From Bacteroidota bacterium (GTDB lineage Bacteria > Bacteroidota > Bacteroidia > Chitinophagales > Chitinophagaceae), in assembly GCA_023436425.1 (NCBI GenBank), contig JAEZJD010000059.1:1-11260 (forward strand): a DNA stretch of 11,260 nt, in the 5' to 3' direction. The first letter of the stretch is position 1. Each line of letters begins with the position of its first letter. A model generated the notes under the pieces. The model was not told the origin of the DNA. It worked only from the letters and a program-made list of their open reading frames with translations, and made no database searches. Position numbers and translations under genes: made by a program. This document shows, piece by piece, positions 6,775-11,260 of this stretch.

Positions 6775-6782
6775 CAAACTTA
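6775..6782 (-). promoter_or_regulatory. -7 box immediately upstream of prmC
   Basis: The minus strand reads TAAGTTTG, a perfect TAnnTTTG match, 4 nt before the ATG at 6770. Transcription should start on or next to the initiation codon. No -33 TTG stands out; that region overlaps the ribD promoter and start. Confidence 0.5.
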
Positions 6783-6794
6783 GTTCATGTTGTT

Positions 6795-6802
6795 TAGTTT
6801 TG
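6795..6802 (+). promoter_or_regulatory. -7 box immediately upstream of ribD
   Basis: TAGTTTTG matches the consensus exactly and ends 5 nt before the ATG at 6808. It lies inside the longer open frame that starts at 6787, so it favours 6808 as the real ribD start. Confidence 0.5.
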
Positions 6803-6807
6803 CTCGG

Positions 6808-7902
6808 ATGGTGGTGGACGAAGTTTACATGAACCGTTGTTTACAACTGGCACAATTGGGTGCCGGGCGGGTAGCGCCAAATCCGATGGTTGGCGCCTTG
6901 TTGGTACACAATGAAAGGATCATCGGCGAAGGATATCACCAAACATACGGGCATGCACATGCGGAAGTAAATTGTATCGCGTCGGTAAAGAACGAAGACA
7001 AACATCTGATTTCTCAATCTACCTTGTTCGTGTCTTTGGAGCCGTGCAGTCACTTTGGAAAAACGCCGCCGTGCACTGATCTTATTGTTCGAAACAATAT
7101 TAAAAAAGTTGTCGTTGGATGCAGAGATCCTTTTCCGGAAGTTGATGGCAAGGGCGTTGAAAATTTAAAACAGGCTGGGATAGACGTAACATTAGGGCTT
7201 TTAGAATCGGAGTGTGCAGCATTGAACAAACGGTTTTTCAGCTATCATCAGCAACGTCGTCCATATGTAACGCTGAAGTGGGCTCAAAGTGCGGATGGAA
7301 AAATTGCCGGCACAGGAAAGCGCCTTCACATTTCCAACGAATACACCAACCGGCTGGTGCACAGATGGCGAAGTGAGGAAATGGCAATTTTGGTCGGTAC
7401 GAATACAGCCCTTCACGATGATCCTGAACTGACTACCCGCTTGTGGTGTGGCAAAAATCCTATCAGAGCTGTTGTAGATATGAATTTGAAATTGCCCGCG
7501 ACGCTTAAACTTTTCACGTCCGGTCATCCGACTATTGTTTTCAATTTGCACAAACACACTTTGTCTGATGAAGAAAGCAAGTTGAAATGGGCTGATGTGG
7601 GTGTTTGTTACTACCGGGTGAGTGACGGCGGAAATCTGGTTCATCAAATATTAAATGGATTGTATCAATTAGGTATTCAGTCGCTTTTGGTGGAAGGCGG
7701 CCGCCAATTACTGCAGTCGTTTATTAAAGAAAGCGTTTGGGACGAAGCAAGAGTGATTTGCAATCAGGAACTTTCGATTGGAGAAGGCCTTGCCGCGCCG
7801 ACATTACAAGGTCACGAATTGGTGGCAACGGAAAACATATTTTCTGACACCCTAACGTTTTTCAAAAATAAAAACTCCATCCACTCTAATTTGCACTCTT
7901 AA
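6808..7902 (+). CDS. ribD: Bifunctional riboflavin biosynthesis deaminase/reductase
   Basis: From the ATG at 6808 the protein is 364 aa, normal for RibD. The N-terminal cytidine-deaminase-like domain (1-145) carries the zinc site HAEVN (51-55, H51 and E53), PC (C80) and TPPC (C89), plus VAPNPMVGA (22-30). The C-terminal DHFR-like reductase domain (about 150-364) begins at RPYVTLKWAQSADGKIA (151-167) and contains VEGGRQLLQSF near residue 295. It converts 2,5-diamino-6-ribosylamino-pyrimidinone phosphate to 5-amino-6-ribitylamino-uracil phosphate by deamination and NADPH-dependent reduction. The upstream ATG at 6787 adds 7 residues but is preceded by no promoter and overlaps the -7 box at 6795-6802. 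The YigZ-family gene follows 11 nt downstream. Confidence 0.95.
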   Translation: MVVDEVYMNRCLQLAQLGAGRVAPNPMVGALLVHNERIIGEGYHQTYGHAHAEVNCIASVKNEDKHLISQSTLFVSLEPCSHFGKTPPCTDLIVRNNIKKVVVGCRDPFPEVDGKGVENLKQAGIDVTLGLLESECAALNKRFFSYHQQRRPYVTLKWAQSADGKIAGTGKRLHISNEYTNRLVHRWRSEEMAILVGTNTALHDDPELTTRLWCGKNPIRAVVDMNLKLPATLKLFTSGHPTIVFNLHKHTLSDEESKLKWADVGVCYYRVSDGGNLVHQILNGLYQLGIQSLLVEGGRQLLQSFIKESVWDEARVICNQELSIGEGLAAPTLQGHELVATENIFSDTLTFFKNKNSIHSNLHS

Positions 7903-7913
7903 TTTCTTATTGT

Positions 7914-8507
7914 TTGAATACGTACACTACTATTGAAAAACCGGCATTGGCGGAATACAAAGACCGGGGCAGTAAGTTTCTGGCATATGCATTTCCAATT
8001 AAAGAAGCACAGGATTTTAAGAGCAGATTGAAAGAGTTAAAAGAAGAGCATCCAAAAGCTGCACATCATTGTTTCGCATATCGCATCGGGACTGATGGAA
8101 ATAATTTTAGATCAAGCGACGACGGTGAACCTTCAGGTACGGCCGGCAAACCTATTTTGGGACAGATCGACAGTAAAGGATTAACCAATGCAGCCATTGT
8201 TGTTGTGCGCTATTTTGGCGGCACATTGTTGGGGGTTCCGGGCTTAATTCACGCTTATAAAACAGCCGCATCTTTCGTGCTTCAGCTCACGCCTTTTGTT
8301 GAAAAACCCGTCCTCCAAACCTGTAGGCTGCAGTTTAATTATACTTTGATGAACGATGTGATGACGATAGTGAAAAGGTACAAGTGTGAAGTTCGCAGCA
8401 GCGAAATGCAGTTGTTTTGCCGGATGGAAATCGGTATTCCTAAAGATCAATTGGAGCATTGTTTAGAAAAGCTGCGGGATGTAAATGGTATTTTAGTCGA
8501 GCTATAA
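7914..8507 (+). CDS. yigZ: YigZ/IMPACT-family protein (UPF0029)
   Basis: The 197-aa protein begins with TTG. No ATG or GTG lies between the in-frame TAA at 7887-7889 and this codon, and TTG gives NTYTTIEKP, which matches the usual YigZ opening. The IMPACT domain contains AAHHCFAYRIG (49-59), SSDDGEPSGTAGKPIL (67-82) and VVVRYFGGTLLGVPGLIHAY (97-116), all strongly characteristic. Residues 135-197 form the second, ferredoxin-like domain. YigZ's precise reaction is not settled; eukaryotic IMPACT restrains the GCN2 kinase. The gene is 11 nt downstream of ribD and is probably co-transcribed with it. Its AT-rich end overlaps the first copy of an 11-bp direct repeat. Confidence 0.9.
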   Translation: MNTYTTIEKPALAEYKDRGSKFLAYAFPIKEAQDFKSRLKELKEEHPKAAHHCFAYRIGTDGNNFRSSDDGEPSGTAGKPILGQIDSKGLTNAAIVVVRYFGGTLLGVPGLIHAYKTAASFVLQLTPFVEKPVLQTCRLQFNYTLMNDVMTIVKRYKCEVRSSEMQLFCRMEIGIPKDQLEHCLEKLRDVNGILVEL

Positions 8508-8536
8508 TTTGTCCAAACTGTTGGTCTATAATTTGT
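8502..8536 (+). repeat. 11-bp direct repeat with promoter-like arrangement
   Basis: CTATAATTTGT occurs at 8502-8512 and again at 8526-8536, 24 bp apart start to start, each followed shortly by CAAA. The first copy supplies TTTG (8508-8511) at about -33 spacing from the second copy. The second contains TATAATTTG (8527-8535), one base longer than the TAnnTTTG consensus. The pair may be the promoter of the 85-aa gene starting at 8556. A binding site for a dimeric regulator is another reading. Confidence 0.4.
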
Positions 8537-8555
8537 TTCAAATAACTAAAAATTT

Positions 8556-8813
8556 ATGGCTTGCAATTTTTCAATTCCGGTTCCGGGTAATGCAGAACAA
8601 CTCCTTAGCAAAGCAAAGAACGCTGTACAATCGCAGGGTGGCACATTTGAGGGTGATTTGAACAGCGGAAATTTTCAGGTGACTGCGTTCGGAAATACCA
8701 TCGCCGGTTCTTATGGCATGAGTGGCGACCAAATGAACATCACTATTACGGATAAGCCGTTTCTACTTTCTTGCGGCATGATAGAGAGTTACCTCAAAAG
8801 TCAGCTGACATAG
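8556..8813 (+). CDS. Small conserved-looking protein of unknown function (85 aa)
   Basis: The 85-aa protein contains IPVPGNAEQLLSKAKNAVQSQGGTF (7-31), a predicted helix, then short strands (GNFQVTAFGNTIAGSY, MNITITDKPFLLSCGMIESYLKSQL). I recall a family of short proteins in several phyla sharing 'F.IP..G.AE.L..KAK' and 'ITDKPFL.SC..IE..LK'; the function is not known to me. There is no signal peptide and no membrane segment. The ATG at 8556 sits 48 nt after the YigZ gene and is preceded by the direct-repeat promoter candidate. The 2H phosphoesterase gene starts 6 nt after its stop, so the two may be co-transcribed. Confidence 0.8.
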   Translation: MACNFSIPVPGNAEQLLSKAKNAVQSQGGTFEGDLNSGNFQVTAFGNTIAGSYGMSGDQMNITITDKPFLLSCGMIESYLKSQLT

Positions 8814-8819
8814 TGGGAG

Positions 8820-9359
8820 ATGAAGATGTATTTCATTGCCATTCTGCTTCCGGAAAAGATTAATGAAAAGGTTCTGGAGCACAAACGTTTCATGGAGCAA
8901 AAGTTCGGTTGCAGAGTGGCTCTGAATTCACCGGCGCACATTACTATCATTCCACCCTTTTGGATGGAATTAGAAAAAGAGGAGCAACTACAGTCAGACG
9001 TAGCAGAAATCAGTAATCAAATTGATTGCTTTTCGATTTCGACGAAAAGTTTTTCTGCCTTTAAACCAAAGACCATATTCATCGCAGTAGATGAGAATAC
9101 GTGTCTGCAATGGGTAAAGGGCGCCGCGGATCAATACTTTTCCTCAAAAGATTACAAGATTAAAAGAGAAAGCAGGCCTTTTCATCCTCACATCACTGTT
9201 GCGACGAGAGACTTGCACAAGAAATCTTTTGCTGAGGCGTGGCAATCGTTTGAAAACAAAAATTTTGATGAATCGTTCGATGCAATGGGGTTGTCAGTGT
9301 TAAAACATGATGGCAACCGTTGGAATGTGATCTACACCGCATTGTTTAACCAAACCTGA
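8820..9359 (+). CDS. 2H phosphoesterase (2'-5' RNA ligase/LigT-like)
   Basis: The 179-aa protein has both HxTx motifs of the 2H phosphoesterase superfamily: H40-I-T42-I and H124-I-T126-V, spaced about 84 residues apart as expected. Members act on 2',5'- or 2',3'-cyclic phosphodiesters (LigT/ThpR, CPDase); the substrate here is unknown. Two ATGs are available, 8820 and 8826. GGGAG at 8815-8819 abuts the first and sits 6 nt before the second, a normal Shine-Dalgarno spacing, so the start may really be 8826 (MYFIAILLPE). The 3' end overlaps the convergent nitronate monooxygenase gene by 14 nt. Confidence 0.85.
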   Translation: MKMYFIAILLPEKINEKVLEHKRFMEQKFGCRVALNSPAHITIIPPFWMELEKEEQLQSDVAEISNQIDCFSISTKSFSAFKPKTIFIAVDENTCLQWVKGAADQYFSSKDYKIKRESRPFHPHITVATRDLHKKSFAEAWQSFENKNFDESFDAMGLSVLKHDGNRWNVIYTALFNQT

Positions 9360-10293
9360 AAGGATTTTCAGTTGTAGATCTAAACTCCTCCCAAATGCTT
9401 TTCACAATTTGTTGTGCAGGCAAAATGTCTTTGACGAGGGCACTTACTTGTCCAATCTCCAGTTCCCCTTCTGCCAGGTCGCCTTCAAACATTCCTTTTT
9501 TGGCCCGTGCCCGACCGAGAATTTCCTTTAGTTCTTCTTCGCCTGCGCACCTGGCTTCAGCTTGCTGAATAAGTTGATAAAAATTATTTTTTAGCAGGCG
9601 CACAGGCGTTAGTTTTTTCAACGAAAGCATCGTGTCGCCTTCACCCGAATCAATCACTGCTTTCTTGAAGTCAATGTGAGATGAAGCCTCTTCACTCGCT
9701 ACGAAGCGAGTTCCGATTTGAGCGCCTTCAGCTCCAAGAGCCATTGCTGCAAACATTTGTCTGCCTGTTGCAATGCCACCTGCAGCTATCACGGGAATAG
9801 TAACAGCGTCTGTAACAGCCGGAATTAATACGAACGTTGTGGTTTCTTCTCGTCCATTATGCCCACCGGCTTCAAAGCCTTCAGCTACCACAGCATCGCA
9901 ACCGGCATCCTGCGCTTTGAGCGCAAACTTGCTGCTGCTCACTACATGAACAACAGTAATTCCTTTGCTCTTTAAGTGGTCTGTCCATGTTTTAGGGTTG
10001 CCTGCCGATGTAAATACAATTTTGATGCCCTCTTCAATTATGATGTTGAAGTGTTTGTCAACGTCGGGATAAAGCAGTGGTACATTCACTCCAAACGGTT
10101 TGTCAGTTGCGGCCTTGCATTTGCGAACATGCTCCCGCAAAGTGTCCGGGTACATACTTCCTGCTCCAATTAAGCCAAGGGCTCCGGCGTTACTGACTGC
10201 ACTCGCAAGCCGCCAACCACTGGCCCACACCATGCCGGCTTGTATAATCGGGTATTTAATTCCGAACAAATCCGTTATTCTGTTTTGAAACAT
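9346..10293 (-). CDS. Nitronate monooxygenase / FabK-like FMN oxidoreductase
   Basis: The 315-aa protein is a TIM-barrel flavoprotein of the NPD/NMO family. Visible motifs are PIIQAGM (15-21), VAEGFEAGGHNG (136-147), PVIAAGGIATGRQM (167-180) and GAEGAQIGTRF (187-197), which together form the FMN-phosphate site. H145 in GGHNG is the position of the catalytic base in nitronate monooxygenases. The family includes both alkyl-nitronate monooxygenases and the enoyl-ACP reductase FabK. These share the fold and motifs, and neither annotation is safe from sequence reading alone. No fatty-acid gene lies next to it. It is convergent with the 2H phosphoesterase gene and divergent from the secreted-protein gene. 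Confidence 0.88.
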   Translation of the reverse strand: MFQNRITDLFGIKYPIIQAGMVWASGWRLASAVSNAGALGLIGAGSMYPDTLREHVRKCKAATDKPFGVNVPLLYPDVDKHFNIIIEEGIKIVFTSAGNPKTWTDHLKSKGITVVHVVSSSKFALKAQDAGCDAVVAEGFEAGGHNGREETTTFVLIPAVTDAVTIPVIAAGGIATGRQMFAAMALGAEGAQIGTRFVASEEASSHIDFKKAVIDSGEGDTMLSLKKLTPVRLLKNNFYQLIQQAEARCAGEEELKEILGRARAKKGMFEGDLAEGELEIGQVSALVKDILPAQQIVKSIWEEFRSTTENPFRFG

Positions 10294-10302
10294 GCCGGCA
10301 AT

Positions 10303-10310
10303 TTAAATTA
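10303..10310 (-). promoter_or_regulatory. Possible -7 box for the nitronate monooxygenase-like gene
   Basis: On the minus strand TAATTTAA (10310-10303) matches TAnnTTT but not the final G, and ends 9 nt before the ATG at 10293. The match is weaker than the other boxes in the window. Confidence 0.3.
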
Positions 10311-10396
10311 ACTTAAATGATGAGTGAAGAACCAGCACTGTTCCGCTCAGATGAAAATGTGACAGCCAATAGAAACGGTCGGAACCATCTTTTTTG

Positions 10397-10404
10397 TACA
10401 TTTA
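10397..10404 (+). promoter_or_regulatory. Probable -7 box for the secreted-protein gene
   Basis: TACATTTA is a one-base deviation from TAnnTTTG, 12 nt before the ATG at 10417, and is identical to the octamer upstream of exbB. The 123-nt divergent spacer 10294-10416 shows no other recognisable element. Confidence 0.35.
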
Positions 10405-10416
10405 AAAAAACATCCC

Positions 10417-11094
10417 ATGAAGAAGTCTGCCTTTCTTTCGCTATCTGTACTCTTTTGCATCACATTGTTCGGTCAGACTGTCCCAACTGAATTTCAAAGA
10501 TCTAATCAAAGGATGCTGACTTATGGCAATCTTGATGATGTTGATCTGCGGGAAACTGTTTTATCAAAATTTGTCGAGCAGAAGTGGAGCCCCACCATAG
10601 TCAAGTTTCACAATGGTTCTACGCTGCTTTCGCAGGTAATTTTCGATCAATACAATAATAAATTATACTATCTGCAACAAGGCGTCATTATGGAGTTTGG
10701 CGTGCCTGTAAAGGAGTTTACGATTTCATTGATCCAGGGCAAAGACAGCGTATTTCTTCTTTTCCGCAATGGCTATCCTGCGGTGGAAAGGCAAACTGAT
10801 GAAACTTTTTACGAGGTGCTGGTTGACGGAAATCTGCAGCTGTTGCGATGTAAGGCAAAAACAATTCGTTTGCATAAAGATGTGGACGTGCCGGAGGAAA
10901 AAAGAGATTACAAATCTGAATTGTTTTATGCTTTTCTCCCAGATCACAGAATGGTGCTGGTGAAAAAAGACAAAACAGATTTAATGAAACAGCTGCCGGA
11001 GTATGCAGATAAAATAGCACAGCTGGTGGAAAAAAATAAATTGAAATTGAAAAACGAAAATGATTTTGCCCGATTATTCCTCCTTTTGAATTAA
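10417..11094 (+). CDS. Secreted protein of unknown function
   Basis: The 225-aa protein starts with a clear Sec signal peptide (KK, then a hydrophobic core to about residue 18, with cleavage near LFG/QTVP). The C14 in the hydrophobic core is not in a proper lipobox, so a lipoprotein is unlikely. The mature part has strand-rich segments: IVKFHNGSTLLSQVIF, NKLYYLQQGVIMEFGVPVKEF, then FRNGYPAV (about 117-124) and TFYEVLVDGNLQLL. It ends in a charged helical stretch, YADKIAQLVEKNKLKLKNEND. I recall similar Bacteroidota hypothetical proteins but know no function; it is probably periplasmic or surface-associated. It stands as a single gene, with the YifB-like gene 66 nt downstream on the same strand. 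Confidence 0.85.
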   Translation: MKKSAFLSLSVLFCITLFGQTVPTEFQRSNQRMLTYGNLDDVDLRETVLSKFVEQKWSPTIVKFHNGSTLLSQVIFDQYNNKLYYLQQGVIMEFGVPVKEFTISLIQGKDSVFLLFRNGYPAVERQTDETFYEVLVDGNLQLLRCKAKTIRLHKDVDVPEEKRDYKSELFYAFLPDHRMVLVKKDKTDLMKQLPEYADKIAQLVEKNKLKLKNENDFARLFLLLN

Positions 11095-11160
11095 GCTTCC
11101 CTTCTTCGTGGCTCATCAGCGAAAATTTCTCATCTTCACGTTCTTTCGATAGGAATTTTT

Positions 11161-11260
11161 ATGCTGGTAAAAACTTTTGGCAGTGCTGTTTATGGTGTGG
11201 AAGCGATCACCATCACGGTGGAAGTAAACTGGATGGGCAGCAACACCGGCTACCTCATTG
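11161..11260 (+). CDS. YifB/ComM-type Mg-chelatase-like AAA ATPase (5' fragment)
   Basis: The ATG at 11161 opens a frame running off the right edge (33 codons). MLVKTFGSAVYGVEAITITVEV is the diagnostic N-terminus of the YifB/ComM family, whose members continue into an S5-like domain, a AAA+ ATPase with Walker motifs, and a chelatase-like C-terminal domain. ComM in proteobacteria is a hexameric helicase promoting branch migration during natural transformation; in Bacteroidota the role is not established. I saw no TAnnTTTG box in the 66-nt upstream spacer. Confidence 0.9.
   Translation, partial: MLVKTFGSAVYGVEAITITVEVNWMGSNTGYLI

Noticed and set aside
6787..6807. Longer ribD start at 6787
   Set aside because: It would place the -7 box 6795-6802 inside the gene; 6808 fits the box spacing.
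9694..9711. Perfect hairpin (7-bp stem, 4-nt loop) inside the nitronate monooxygenase-like gene
   Set aside because: It encodes the conserved family block TRFVASEE and is likely a codon coincidence; it shares only an 8-mer (TCGCTACG) with the exbB-exbD spacer.

Overview
The window reads as an ordinary chromosomal segment of a Bacteroidota bacterium, most likely a member of or near the Chitinophagaceae. Three things point there. The moderately AT-rich genes match Bacteroidota-type families, such as the CCG-domain Fe-S protein whose N-terminus resembles the phylum's standard version. Most starts lack a Shine-Dalgarno sequence. Several starts are preceded by the phylum's -7 promoter box TAnnTTTG. 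No rRNA, tRNA, CRISPR array, transposase, phage gene or integron was seen. The genus is inferred from remembered family resemblance, not from a search.

Layout. At the left edge (1-915) a minus-strand pair holds the first 18 codons of an unidentified small protein and a complete cysteine-rich (CCG-domain) Fe-S protein. Divergent from it, a plus-strand run (993-3278) encodes an ATP-grasp protein, a LysE-family membrane protein and a DinB-family protein, with gaps of 14-16 nt. Convergent with that run is a minus-strand ECF sigma factor followed by a cysteine-free, two-TM membrane protein that is a candidate anti-sigma factor (3280-4398). Divergent from the sigma factor are exbB and exbD (4625-5852), separated by a 142-nt spacer with a hairpin that looks like an intergenic repeat. 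Then come prmC on the minus strand (5874-6770) and, divergent from it, ribD and a YigZ/IMPACT-family gene (6808-8507). A small conserved-looking 85-aa protein and a 2H phosphoesterase (8556-9359) follow. A minus-strand FMN-dependent nitronate monooxygenase/FabK-like gene (9346-10293) converges on them. The window closes with a secreted protein of unknown function (10417-11094) and the start of a YifB/ComM-type Mg-chelatase-like ATPase (11161 to the right edge).

How it works together. Most of the content is housekeeping: translation termination (PrmC), riboflavin synthesis (RibD), TonB energisation (ExbB/ExbD) and envelope stress-type regulation (sigma/anti-sigma). I do not see a convincing undescribed defence or mobile system. 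The most interesting signals are: (i) a set of starts sitting only 4-5 nt behind a perfect TAnnTTTG box, which predicts leaderless mRNAs and corrects some start codons; (ii) the ATP-grasp/LysE/DinB run, which could couple a ligase to an exporter; (iii) the hairpin-bearing spacer between exbB and exbD; (iv) the non-zinc candidate anti-sigma protein.
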